The notes under the pieces: model-generated
What the model was told of the DNA's origin: nothing
Database searches by the model: none
The model's input: only the letters and a program-made list of their open reading frames with translations
In this document: positions 15,926-23,966 of the stretch, in pieces
Numbering within the stretch: position 1 is the first letter of the stretch
Layout of the letters: every line of letters begins with the position of its first letter
Program-made: the position numbers and the translations under genes
Origin: Bradyrhizobium mercantei
GTDB lineage: Bacteria; Pseudomonadota; Alphaproteobacteria; Rhizobiales; Xanthobacteraceae
Length of the DNA: 41,625 nt
Direction of reading: 5' to 3'
Assembly: GCF_001982635.1 (NCBI RefSeq)
Contig: NZ_MKFI01000017.1
Coordinates: 1-41,625 of the forward strand

Positions 15926-17764
15926 ATGAACCGGAAAGAACGGCGTGCGGCCGGTAAGCGACGGGACGAGAGGCCAAACGCGCCTGCCTTCGGTGCCGCG
16001 GGCGTCAGCATTGCCGGCCTTGCCGCGGAAGCGAGCCGCTTCTACGGGATGCGCCGCTTCAATGAAGCGCAGGAGATCTGCCGGCAGATTCTCACGCGCG
16101 AGCCGTCCCATGTGCAGAGCCTGAACCTGCTCGGCCTGATCGCGCAGGCATCCGGCGATCACCGCGCCGCCGCGAAGATGTTCACCAAGGCGATCGCATC
16201 GGACGAGGTGAACGCCGCCTGCCACTACAATGCCGGCAATTCCTACCAGGCGCTGGGGAATCGCGCCAAGGCGGCCGCGCATTTCAGCAAGGCGCTGGCG
16301 CTCGGCATGGATGCGAGGGCCGTCGGCTTCATCCTGCAGAGCCCAACCGTCACCAGCTATGTCGGACGGATTGCCGGCAAGTGGCCGCTGCCGGTGACGA
16401 GCGCCGAATTGTTCGGCAGCGAGGGCGTCGCCCCGCTCGCCAGCGACCTGTTCCTGCGCGCGGCGATGGAAACGACGACGCTGGCGAGCATGCAGCTCGA
16501 GGTGCTGCTCGGATATGCACGCGCCGAGCTGCTGCGCCTCGCGAGCGAGCAACACGGGCATGAGGTCGACGACGATATCGTTGCCTTTGCCTGCGCGCTC
16601 GCCCGGCAATGCTTCATCAATGAATATATTGATGGACAGACCGAGGCGGAAACCGAACGTGCGGGCGCGCTGCGCGATCGATTGCTGCGAGATCTCGCAT
16701 CAGGCGCCGCAATCGCGCCGCTCGCGCTGGCGGCGGTCGCGGCCTATGTCTCGCTTCACGCCCTCCCGGCGGCGGACGCGCTGTTGCGCCGGGATTGGCC
16801 GGTGGCCGTCGCCGGCCTGTTGCGGGTGCAGCTTCGCGAGCCGCGCGAGGAGATCGAAGAGCGCAGCGCCATTGCCGCGCTCACGCCGATCAGGAACGAC
16901 GTCTCGGTCGAGGTGATGCGGCAGTACGAGGAAAATCCTTATCCGCGCTGGACCGTCAACCCGCTGACGGCCTTCGCCGCGGATCGGGCACGAGGACGAA
17001 CCCTCGCCACCGCGGAACAGCAGGCCGAAAAGGATATCCTGATCGCGGGCTGCGGCACCGGCTCGCACGCGATCCAGATCGCGCAGGTCTATCCGAATGC
17101 CCGCCTGCTCGCGGTCGACATCAGCATGAGCAGCCTCGCCTATGCCCGCCGCAAGACGCGCGAGCTCGGCTTGCGCAACATCGACTATGCGCAGGCGGAT
17201 ATATTGGAGTTGAGCTCAATCAATCGCAGCTTCGACAGCATCGAGTCGGTCGGCGTGCTGCACCACCTTGCCGAGCCGATGGCCGGCTGGCGGGTGCTGG
17301 TTTCGCTGCTGCGGCCGGGCGGCACGATGCGCATCGGCCTGTACAGCGAGCTGGCCCGCCGCGTCATCGTGGACGCCCGCACCCGCATCGCCGCCCGCGG
17401 CTACCGCGCCACCGCCGACGACATCAGGCGGTGCCGGCAGGACATCTTCCGCGAGGCGGAGCAATGGAAACCGCTGATCGCCGCCAAGGATTTCTACAGC
17501 ATGAGCGGTTGCCGCGATCTGCTGTTCAACGTCATGGAGCATCGCCTGACGATCCCCGAGATCGCGGCCTTCCTGAACGAGCACGGCCTGTCGTTCGGGG
17601 GGTTCGAGCCGTTCGACGATCCGGCGGTGCTCGACCGATTCCGCAAGCAGTTTCCGGGCACGGCCGACGAGACCAACCTCGACCAGTGGCACCGCTTCGA
17701 GATCGATCATCCCGAAACGTTCTGGGACATGTACGTGTTCACGGCGCGCAAGACCGCGCACTGA
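15926..17764 (+). CDS. TPR-repeat protein with C-terminal SAM-dependent methyltransferase
   Basis: This is a 612-residue protein in three parts. The N-terminus MNRKERRAAGKRRDERPN is a basic lead often seen on rhizobial TPR proteins. Residues about 33-135 contain TPR helices (ASRFYGMRRFNEAQEICRQI, HYNAGNSYQALGNRAKAAAH). A helical region at 150-330 has no clear family. Residues about 335-610 are a class I methyltransferase: a lead motif QYEENPYPRW, motif I ILIAGCGTGS (about 371-380), an acidic AVDIS loop after the second strand and SVGVLHHL at the motif IV/post region. Such TPR-methyltransferase fusions probably act on proteins, glycans or lipids bound by the TPR part; the substrate is not indicated here. 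It is a single gene, divergent from the giant protein gene. Confidence 0.85.
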   Translation: MNRKERRAAGKRRDERPNAPAFGAAGVSIAGLAAEASRFYGMRRFNEAQEICRQILTREPSHVQSLNLLGLIAQASGDHRAAAKMFTKAIASDEVNAACHYNAGNSYQALGNRAKAAAHFSKALALGMDARAVGFILQSPTVTSYVGRIAGKWPLPVTSAELFGSEGVAPLASDLFLRAAMETTTLASMQLEVLLGYARAELLRLASEQHGHEVDDDIVAFACALARQCFINEYIDGQTEAETERAGALRDRLLRDLASGAAIAPLALAAVAAYVSLHALPAADALLRRDWPVAVAGLLRVQLREPREEIEERSAIAALTPIRNDVSVEVMRQYEENPYPRWTVNPLTAFAADRARGRTLATAEQQAEKDILIAGCGTGSHAIQIAQVYPNARLLAVDISMSSLAYARRKTRELGLRNIDYAQADILELSSINRSFDSIESVGVLHHLAEPMAGWRVLVSLLRPGGTMRIGLYSELARRVIVDARTRIAARGYRATADDIRRCRQDIFREAEQWKPLIAAKDFYSMSGCRDLLFNVMEHRLTIPEIAAFLNEHGLSFGGFEPFDDPAVLDRFRKQFPGTADETNLDQWHRFEIDHPETFWDMYVFTARKTAH

Positions 17765-17809
17765 CGGCATGGTGCCAGAGCGTGACGAGATGAAGTGCGC
17801 AATGATTGC

Positions 17810-17836
17810 AAACAAAAGGCGCCCCGTAGGGCGCCT
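17810..17836 (-). terminator. Rho-independent terminator for the small secreted-protein operon
   Basis: On the minus strand, AGGCGCCC, a 4-nt loop (TACG) and GGGCGCCT (17836 down to 17817) are followed directly by TTTTGTTT. This is a classical stem-loop with a U-run, 23 nt beyond the stop of the 81-residue gene. Confidence 0.8.
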
Positions 17837-17858
17837 GGCAACTCTCGTAGGCCGTCCG

Positions 17859-18104
17859 TCAGTACAGCCGATCCCCGTTACTCTTCCGGACCGTCACATC
17901 GAAGCCCTTCCCGGTCATGCATTCCTTGTAGATGCCGCCCTGGGCATAAGTCGCCTTGCGTGCCGAGAAGATGGCTTCCGTTGTACCAGCCTGCGCGAGG
18001 CAAGCAGCGCGAGCAGCAGCGTAGCCCTTCTTGGCTGCTGAGGCTGGAGACAGGCTGAGCGCAAGCGCAAGCGTGGCAAACGGCACGAGTGCGATTGTCC
18101 TCAT
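17859..18104 (-). CDS. Small secreted hypothetical protein, 81 residues
   Basis: It has a Sec signal peptide (MRTIALVPFATLALALSLSP, cut after ASA at residue 23). The mature part of about 58 residues is basic, with two cysteines (AACLAQ and KECMTG) that could form one disulfide and a GGIYKECMTGKGFDVTV segment. An ATGA overlap couples its start to the 42-residue gene upstream, and a strong terminator follows. The segment KECMTGKGF recalls short periplasmic proteins of rhizobia with no known function. A polypurine GGGGGGAGAT tract just before the ATG can serve as RBS. Confidence 0.7.
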   Translation of the reverse strand: MRTIALVPFATLALALSLSPASAAKKGYAAARAACLAQAGTTEAIFSARKATYAQGGIYKECMTGKGFDVTVRKSNGDRLY

Positions 18105-18229
18105 ATCTCCCCCCTCTTCCTTTTCTTGTTAACACGCGCGACGCCGGCCGGGGTCCACTCAGCCGAAGCCGTCCCTGCGCTGAACATGATGGATGCCGCC
18201 GAAGCGGCAGTACAAACCAATAGTTTCAT
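18101..18229 (-). CDS. Small secreted peptide, 42 residues, coupled to the next gene
   Basis: The minus-strand ATG at 18229 has GGGAG 5 nt upstream. It opens a 42-codon frame starting MKLLVCTAASAASIMFSAGT and ending its signal peptide near ASA (residue 23). The short mature part (EWTPAGVARVNKKRKRGEI) is strongly basic at its end. The stop TGA overlaps the ATG of the following 81-residue secreted protein (ATGA), the usual sign of translational coupling. It could be a real small protein or a leader that controls the downstream gene. Homology unknown. Confidence 0.6.
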   Translation of the reverse strand: MKLLVCTAASAASIMFSAGTASAEWTPAGVARVNKKRKRGEI

Positions 18230-18348
18230 GAGCACTCCCTAAAGAAACGTCCGAGGCTAACCTCTCAACTCAAACGGGTAAAGGAAGCGGCATGAATTTT
18301 ATTTGCCGCTCCTGTTGTCGCCGCGTCCTTCACAATGGAGGCATCTCG

Positions 18349-18858
18349 CTAGTGGCCGTGCTGGCCCTTGCTGGTCGGCAACGGGCAATTGGTGCAGACC
18401 CTGTCGTCGCACATCCGGCAGATCGTGAAGCGATCCATCTCGGAGGTATCCTGCCGCGCCAGCAACTCGCGGATCAGCGTGGCAAGCTGCTTCCGTTCGG
18501 CTGCTGAGAGCACATCCAGCAGCGACGTCACGGCCGAAATCCGCGACGCCAGCAGCTCGTTCCGGGACGCGGCGCCTGACGCCGTCAGGTGCAAGGCGAC
18601 CTCGCGCCCGTCCTTGCCCGCGCGGCGTTCGACCAGCCGGTCCGACACCAGACGATCGACCAGCCGGACCGTGCCGGAGTGCGACAGGCCGAGGATGCGC
18701 CGGAGCTTGTCGTTGGTCATGCCCTGGCCGTAGCCGATGACGATCAGGGCCGCCGGTGTCTCGCCGCCGCGGCCGACGACCTCGCGCGCGCCGTGCTCGA
18801 TCCGATCCATGACGGCGAGCGACAGCGCGCCCAGCAAATTGGCGATTCCGTTTTCCAT
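18349..18858 (-). CDS. MarR-family regulator with a four-cysteine C-terminal tail
   Basis: This is a 169-residue protein. The MarR winged helix covers about residues 35-95: TNDKLRRILGLSHSGTVRLV is the recognition region, followed by a wing KDGREVALHLTASG. Dimerisation helices flank it. The tail holds Cys147, 150, 155 and 158 in the pattern C-x2-C-x4-C-x2-C (ICRMCDDRVCTNCPLP), which is absent from ordinary MarR proteins and looks like a metal or thiol-redox site. The start at 18858 (MENGIANLLG) fits the family better than an upstream start at 18903, which would run through an operator. It is divergent from the epoxide-hydrolase gene, with twin palindromes between them, so it probably represses that gene and itself. 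Confidence 0.85.
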   Translation of the reverse strand: MENGIANLLGALSLAVMDRIEHGAREVVGRGGETPAALIVIGYGQGMTNDKLRRILGLSHSGTVRLVDRLVSDRLVERRAGKDGREVALHLTASGAASRNELLASRISAVTSLLDVLSAAERKQLATLIRELLARQDTSEMDRFTICRMCDDRVCTNCPLPTSKGQHGH

Positions 18859-18871
18859 GCCGGGAATAATA

Positions 18872-18886
18872 TGTGCGCTGCGCACA
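18872..18886. promoter_or_regulatory. MarR operator candidate 1
   Basis: A perfect palindrome TGTGCGC-T-GCGCACA lies 13 bp upstream of the MarR start. It has the same 15-bp core as the second site, with a centre-to-centre distance of 35 bp (18879 to 18914). Confidence 0.75.
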
Positions 18887-18903
18887 AAAAACAACTTGAC
18901 CAT

Positions 18904-18924
18904 ATATGTGCGCTGCGCACATAT
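18904..18924. promoter_or_regulatory. MarR operator candidate 2
   Basis: The core TGTGCGC-T-GCGCACA is extended to a perfect 21-bp palindrome by flanking ATA/TAT. It overlaps a plausible promoter for the hydrolase gene: TTGACC at 18896-18901 and a CATATT-like -10 at 18920-18925 (18-bp spacing). A bound repressor here would block transcription. Confidence 0.75.
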
Positions 18925-18965
18925 TTATCCGGGAGAGCAACGACGACAAGAAGTGGAGAGCAGCG

Positions 18966-19865
18966 ATGACGACCCGAAGCACCGCACTGACAAGGCCTGG
19001 CGCCGCAGGCCACGAACCCATCCTGAAATACGTGCAGGCCAACGGCGTGCGGTTTGCCTATCTCGAACAGGGCAGCGGACCGCTGGTCATGTTCATGCAT
19101 GGCTTTCCCGACAATGCCTGGTCGTATCGAAAGCAACTGCAGGTGTTCGCGGACGCCGGCTATCGTGCCGTCGCACCGTTCCTGCGCGGCTATGCGCCGA
19201 CCGAGATTCCTGCCGACGGCATCTTCGATCCGATCGTGCTGGGCCAGGATCTCGAAGCGCTGATCGCGGCGCTGAGCGACGACGGACAGGCCCGCGTCGT
19301 CGGCATGGATTGGGGCGGCACCTCGACCTTTCAGGCGCTGTCCACGGCACCGTCGGCGATCAAGGCCGCGGTGGTCATGAACACCGCGCACCCGATCACA
19401 ATCCCGAGCCTCAGGAGCGATCCCGACGCCGTTCGATCGGTCTTCCATGTCTATTTCTTTACGGTGCCCGGCGCTCACGCGGCGGTCAACATCGAGGGAC
19501 TTCCCTTCGTCGACTACCTTTGGAAGCTGTGGTCGCCGACCCTGGCGAACGACGAGCATCTCCGCTCGGTCAAGGAGACGCTCAGTTCTCCCGGGACCAT
19601 GAAGGCGGCGCTGAAATACTACAATGGCCTGGTCGATGCGGGAGTCGCGGGCCGGCTGCCGATCAAGGACATGCACACGCCGACGCTGACGATCTATGGC
19701 GGCAACGATCCGACAGCGCGGTATTCGATGAAGGAAGAGCCGCTCTTCAAGGGGCCGCATCAGCGCATTGTCTTGCCCGATGTCGGGCACTTCCCGCATC
19801 TCGAGCGTGAGGCCGAGGTCACCGGTCTGATCATGGACTGGTTCAGGACGCACGCCGCCGACTGA
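18966..19865 (+). CDS. Alpha/beta hydrolase, epoxide-hydrolase-like
   Basis: This is a 299-residue cytoplasmic hydrolase. It has the oxyanion motif HGFP (45-48), the nucleophile elbow GMDWGG with Asp115 (an Asp nucleophile points to epoxide hydrolase or haloalkane dehalogenase rather than an esterase), a cap region with LKYY (Tyr218/219, as in epoxide hydrolases), an acid in YGGNDPT (Asp248) and the general-base His275 in VGHFPH. The start was set at 18966, with GGAGAG just upstream; an earlier in-frame ATG at 18906 lies inside the operator. It is under probable MarR control and followed 67 nt later by a PEP-mutase-family gene on the same strand. An epoxide or a related electrophile is the likely substrate. 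Confidence 0.85.
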   Translation: MTTRSTALTRPGAAGHEPILKYVQANGVRFAYLEQGSGPLVMFMHGFPDNAWSYRKQLQVFADAGYRAVAPFLRGYAPTEIPADGIFDPIVLGQDLEALIAALSDDGQARVVGMDWGGTSTFQALSTAPSAIKAAVVMNTAHPITIPSLRSDPDAVRSVFHVYFFTVPGAHAAVNIEGLPFVDYLWKLWSPTLANDEHLRSVKETLSSPGTMKAALKYYNGLVDAGVAGRLPIKDMHTPTLTIYGGNDPTARYSMKEEPLFKGPHQRIVLPDVGHFPHLEREAEVTGLIMDWFRTHAAD

Positions 19866-19932
19866 GCGAGCGCGCCGCAACCAGCGGCCGCGCCAAAGCG
19901 TTTTTCAAATTCTCTGAGAAGGAGTGCGCGCA

Positions 19933-20742
19933 ATGGACGCCACGACACAGCAACACCTTGCCGAAACGTTTCGCAGTCTGCACAGGAAGGGCGACCCGCT
20001 CGTCCTGTTCAACGCCTGGGACGTCGCCACCGCCAAGGCCATCGCGAAGAGCTCGCCGGCGGTGGCGACCAGTAGCGGGGCAGTCGCCTCCGCGCTCGGC
20101 TACGCCGACGGCGAGAATGCTCCGCTCGACATGGTGGAAGGCCTGGTCGCGCGGATGACCGCTTCGGTGTCAGTTCCGGTATCGATCGATCTGGAGGCCG
20201 GATATGGCGACACCGCGGAGGCGGCCGCGCATTCGGCGGCCAGGATCCTGAAGGCCGGTGCCATCGGCATCAATATCGAGGACGGGCTTTTGGGCGGAAA
20301 GCGACAGCTCGTCGATCCCGAGCAGCACGCCGCGAAGATCACGGCCATCCGGGGTGCCGCGCAAAAGCTCGGAATTGACCTCTTCATCAATGCGCGTACC
20401 GATCCGTTTCTGCTGAAATTCGGCTCGCCGGAGCAATGCCTGGATGAAGCGGCCAGGCGCGCAAGGGTCTATGCCGATGCCGGCGCCGATGGAATCTTCG
20501 TGCCTGGACTCACCGACCTCGCGCTGATCGAGCGCTTCGTGCAACTGACGCCGCTGCCGGTCAACATCATGGTGACACAGGGCGTTCCCGCAATCGGCGA
20601 TCTCGCCCGTGCCGGTGTGCGCCGGATCAGCCTTGGACCGTGGCCGATGATGGCGGCGATGCGCGTGATCGGACAGGCCGCCGCCGCGGTCGCCGCCAGC
20701 AAGCAATACGGCACGTTTCTGCAGCCGAACGCGAACGCATAG
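19933..20742 (+). CDS. Isocitrate lyase / PEP mutase superfamily enzyme
   Basis: This is a 269-residue TIM-barrel enzyme. It has FNAWDVATAK (26-35), the metal-binding strand SIDLEAGYGD (Asp86), GINIEDG (about 112-118) and NARTDPF, all standard for the ICL/PEPM superfamily (phosphonomutase and carboxy-lyase branch). It lacks the KKCGH loop of true isocitrate lyases. Members of this branch cleave 2-methylisocitrate-like or oxaloacetate-like C-C bonds, or C-P bonds; this one cannot be assigned. GGAG lies 8 nt before the ATG at 19933; a GTG at 19924 is less likely. It probably shares a transcript with the hydrolase upstream and ends 1 nt before the stop of the convergent gene. Confidence 0.85.
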   Translation: MDATTQQHLAETFRSLHRKGDPLVLFNAWDVATAKAIAKSSPAVATSSGAVASALGYADGENAPLDMVEGLVARMTASVSVPVSIDLEAGYGDTAEAAAHSAARILKAGAIGINIEDGLLGGKRQLVDPEQHAAKITAIRGAAQKLGIDLFINARTDPFLLKFGSPEQCLDEAARRARVYADAGADGIFVPGLTDLALIERFVQLTPLPVNIMVTQGVPAIGDLARAGVRRISLGPWPMMAAMRVIGQAAAAVAASKQYGTFLQPNANA

Positions 20743-20743
20743 C

Positions 20744-21766
20744 CTATTCGACCACCTCGTCGGCGCCGCTGACGACTGAAGGAGAGAACTCGCGGCCAAG
20801 CAGCTTGGCGGTCCTCAGGTTGATGACGAACTCGACCTTGGTCACCAGCTGTACCGGAAGATCGGCGGGCTTCTCCCCCTTCAGAACCCGGCCGGCGTAG
20901 ATGCCCGCCCGTCGATGCGACTGCATGAAATCTCCGCCATAACTCATCAATCCTCCGGCCAAGGGGAAGTCCCGCGTTTGCGTGATTGCCGGAACGCCAT
21001 AGGTCATCGCGAGATCGGCCAATCGCTGGCTACGAAACGCAAAATAGGGATCGGAGGTGAAAACCAACGCGTTTGCCGATTCTCGCGCCACCGAAGCGAA
21101 TACGGATTCAAATTCCTCTGCCTTGCTCGCGCTGAATATCTTCAGATGGACCCCTAGGGTTTCGGCGGCGGCGTGCAGCCGCTGCAATTGCGAGCCGGCG
21201 GTTGGACTCGTCGGGTTGGTGACGACCCCCAGCGTGGTCGCCGCCGGCAGGAGCTCTTGCATCAATTCGAGTCGTTTTGGCGACACGTCGACGCTCAGGC
21301 TCGAGACGCCCGTGATATTGCCTCCCGGTCGCGACAGGCTGTCCACCACACCCAATTGAACGGGGTCGCCGCCCATCTCAAACACGATTGTCTTGGTGAC
21401 GCCGGCGGCCTTTGCGGCAAGCGCAACGGGCGCGCCGCCGGGCGCAACCACCAGATCGACGTCGCGCGCGATCAATTCGCCGGCCAGTGCAGGCAGCCGG
21501 GCATATTGCCCGCTGGCCCATCGATACACGATCGCCACGTTGTGGCCCTCGACAAAGCCGGCTTCGCGAAGTCCCTGGTGGAAAGCCCTCAGCCGGCTGC
21601 CAAACAGCTCCGGCGATTCCGGACAGAGATAGCCGATCACCGGCATGGACGGCTTCTGCGCGTGCGAGGATGAGGTCCAGACCGCGGCGGCCGCCATCAA
21701 CAACAGGACGTCGCGCCGCCTGGGGCGTCCGCGCGACGTTGCTGCATTAGCGTGAGCGCAACTCAT
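20744..21766 (-). CDS. ABC-type substrate-binding protein (PF04392-type)
   Basis: This is a 340-residue exported protein. The N-terminus carries a basic stretch with RRRDVLLLMAAAAVWTSSSHA, a signal peptide (possibly Tat-like, but lacking the full motif). The mature part, starting near PVIGYLCPESPE, has FHQGLREAGFVEGHNV, RWASGQ, DLVVAPGGAPVALAAK and PGGNITGVS, the run typical of the ABC_sub_bind (TrpX-like) family very common in Bradyrhizobium. The start at 21766 is chosen by signal-peptide length; no strong RBS is visible. No permease or ATPase is adjacent. It is convergent with the PEP-mutase-family gene, 1 nt apart. Confidence 0.85.
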   Translation of the reverse strand: MSCAHANAATSRGRPRRRDVLLLMAAAAVWTSSSHAQKPSMPVIGYLCPESPELFGSRLRAFHQGLREAGFVEGHNVAIVYRWASGQYARLPALAGELIARDVDLVVAPGGAPVALAAKAAGVTKTIVFEMGGDPVQLGVVDSLSRPGGNITGVSSLSVDVSPKRLELMQELLPAATTLGVVTNPTSPTAGSQLQRLHAAAETLGVHLKIFSASKAEEFESVFASVARESANALVFTSDPYFAFRSQRLADLAMTYGVPAITQTRDFPLAGGLMSYGGDFMQSHRRAGIYAGRVLKGEKPADLPVQLVTKVEFVINLRTAKLLGREFSPSVVSGADEVVE

Positions 21767-21867
21767 ACTCGACCGACCCGCTGCCCACCCGCTGTCTGGG
21801 CGAGCATATCCCACGATGCCCGGCCAGTCGCCCCGCGGATTGTGCCTGGCATCCGCAACCGTCTCGG

Positions 21868-23595
21868 CTAGAGCGCATCATGAGAAATTCCAAATACCGG
21901 AATTGCCTCATCGAAGCCCTTGATTTGGCGACTTCCGAGATCCTCGATCAAGCGCTTGCCCCTCACACTTGTCGCGGTGTCGGTGTCGATCAGGATTTCG
22001 CGATCTGCGGCAGATGCGCACAGGCGGGCGGCGAGATTCACGACGCTGCCGATCGCGGTGTAATCGAGCCGGTCGTCATAGCCGATCCGCCCAACGGTCG
22101 CCGGTCCGCTGGCGAGACCTATTCCGAAGCCAACCTGGTAGCCTTGAGATCGCCAATTCGTGATCAGCCCTTGCACACGCTTCTGCATTTCGACCGCAAG
22201 GTCGACGGCCCTGAGCGCCGGCTCCTCGACCGGAACGGGTGCGTTCACCAGCACCATCAGCCCGTCGCCGGAGAAACTGATCAGCGTCGCTTCAAATTGC
22301 GCAATGACCCTGCCCAGAACCTCATAATACCCGGACAGCACGCTCATGACGTCCTCAGGGGCGACGCCGGCGGAAAACGCGGTGAACCCGCGCAAATCGC
22401 AGAACACGACGACGACGTCGGTGCGGCGGCCATCCAGCACGCTGTCGTCACCGGCGCGATCGACGAGATCGGCGACCTGCGGTGCGAGAAACCGCTTGAG
22501 CTTCGTGATCCGCTCCTGGTGCTGCTGCGCCACCGCGAGCTCGCCGGCCATCCTGTTGAAGCTGTTGGCCAGACGCTGAAACTCGTCCCCGGTCTGGATC
22601 GAAATGCGGTGCTCGAACGATCCGGCGCCGATCCGCTCCGTCCCCTCCTCGAGCAGCCTGATCGGCTCCGTCATCCGGTGCGCGAATGCATAGGCGAGCA
22701 GCCCTGCGAATATGGTGCTGCCTGCGAGAAGCACGGTCGTCCGTTGCAAGGCGGCGTAGATCGGGGCGTAAGCCTCCGAGAGCGGCTGCGCCACCACGAC
22801 GGTCCAATCCGGCCCCGCCACGGGCGCCTCGCTGGCGGCAACTGGACGTCCCTGTGCATCACGGCTCGTGGCAAAGCCTTCTCCCGGACCGATCGCGTCG
22901 CGTATGGCGCGAAATGGCCGCGACGTCGTCTCTTCCACCCCGCGGAGGACGAGGCTGATGTCCGGATGGGCAATGAGACGCCCCTGCCTGTCCAGGACAA
23001 AGGCGAGGCCGGTCTCTCCCACCGTGATCGCCGATACGACATCCCAGATCAGCTTGAGATTGACCTCGGCGATGGCCGCGCCGACCGCAGGCCGGTTGCC
23101 CACGATCGCCACCGTCAAATAGGGTTCAGAGCCTCGGTTGTAGCTGACATCGCTGAACCAGACCCGGCCGGCGTGGGCGCCGACCAGGGCAGGATCGGCC
23201 GACCGGTCCGTACGGCTTTCAATTCGATTGAGGCCGAACCGCGAGACATGGAGGCGTTCCAACCCATTGTTGTCGATCAGCGTCAGGCTGACGATGGCGG
23301 GCGCCTGACGAAACAGCCGCAAGGCGTCGGTTCGCCGCCCGTCATCCGCCTCGTCGGTCCAGGGCAGCTGGACCAGCCAGCCGAGCTGGCTCGCGATGTC
23401 GGAGATGAAGTTATGAATTTCAGCGGCGGCGGATGTCGCCTGCACGCCAAGCAGCTGGTCCAGCCTCGCACGCTGATCGCGGTAGCCGAACCAGGCTTCA
23501 ATCGCGCCATTGATCGCAAGCGGAAGCGCAACTGCCAAAAAGAGCGCGAGGAAATACTTTGGAAAGAGGCCGCGAAACCGATCTCGGACAATCAT
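21868..23595 (-). CDS. Membrane adenylate/guanylate cyclase with periplasmic sensor and HAMP
   Basis: This is a 575-residue inner-membrane sensor enzyme. A first transmembrane helix (about 13-30) is followed by a 250-residue periplasmic region with dCache-like features (SLTLIDNNGLERLHVSRFG, WFSDVSYNRGSEPYLTVAIV, GLAFVLDRQGRLIAHPD). A second helix lies at about 286-305, HAMP at 306-360 (RMTEPIRLLEEGTERIGAGS, GDEFQRLANSFNRMA), then a class III cyclase domain. Metal-binding Asp400 (FCDLRGFT) and Asp444 (SFSGDGLM) are present, as are the transition-state residues Asn520 and Arg524 (VVNLAARL). All catalytic residues are intact, so it should make cyclic nucleotide in response to an extracellular ligand. 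Such proteins are numerous in rhizobia; the ligand is unknown. It is a single gene. Confidence 0.92.
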   Translation of the reverse strand: MIVRDRFRGLFPKYFLALFLAVALPLAINGAIEAWFGYRDQRARLDQLLGVQATSAAAEIHNFISDIASQLGWLVQLPWTDEADDGRRTDALRLFRQAPAIVSLTLIDNNGLERLHVSRFGLNRIESRTDRSADPALVGAHAGRVWFSDVSYNRGSEPYLTVAIVGNRPAVGAAIAEVNLKLIWDVVSAITVGETGLAFVLDRQGRLIAHPDISLVLRGVEETTSRPFRAIRDAIGPGEGFATSRDAQGRPVAASEAPVAGPDWTVVVAQPLSEAYAPIYAALQRTTVLLAGSTIFAGLLAYAFAHRMTEPIRLLEEGTERIGAGSFEHRISIQTGDEFQRLANSFNRMAGELAVAQQHQERITKLKRFLAPQVADLVDRAGDDSVLDGRRTDVVVVFCDLRGFTAFSAGVAPEDVMSVLSGYYEVLGRVIAQFEATLISFSGDGLMVLVNAPVPVEEPALRAVDLAVEMQKRVQGLITNWRSQGYQVGFGIGLASGPATVGRIGYDDRLDYTAIGSVVNLAARLCASAADREILIDTDTATSVRGKRLIEDLGSRQIKGFDEAIPVFGISHDAL

Positions 23596-23966
23596 GCCCC
23601 GATACCCAAAAATGCGACGGGTAGATCAATACGCCAAAAATAGCCTTGCCTGCGGTCCGGCGCTGCCGCCATTCCGCATCTGAAACATAGGCTGTTTGCC
23701 GCTCCGACCAAGGGGACGCCGCCGCTCCGGGCGCCGCTTCGCTCGCTTTGGCGGGCTATACAAATCCGGTATAGCTGCGCGCGCCAGATGCGAAGGGAAT
23801 TATGGCTGCTCGCGGGCTAAGGCTTCGGCGTGAGGACACGCCAGCGCGCGTCCCCAGAGCTCCGCTCCGATCAAATCGGAACGAAGCTCTCGATTGTTGT
23901 TTTGACGCGTTTTCTTCACGCGAACCGGTACCCGCTTCGCCTGAAAACGCTTGAGCCGAGGCCATG
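23596..23966. other. Divergent intergenic region
   Basis: No gene is supported in these 371 bp between the cyclase gene (minus) and the ThDP decarboxylase pair (plus). It contains a dispersed repeat at 23903-23951 immediately upstream of the decarboxylase start, so the decarboxylase promoter may be upstream of or within the repeat. Confidence 0.5.
23903..23951. repeat. Dispersed palindromic repeat (gacgcgttttc type)
   Basis: The arms gacgcgttttcttcacgcg and gcttcgcctgaaaacgc face each other around accggt. This is a repeat I recall as very common in Bradyrhizobium genomes. It ends only about 15 bp before the ATG at 23967. Confidence 0.7.

Noticed and set aside
23756..23965. 69-residue minus-strand frame in the cyclase/decarboxylase gap
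   Set aside because: Mostly translation of a dispersed repeat; no RBS.
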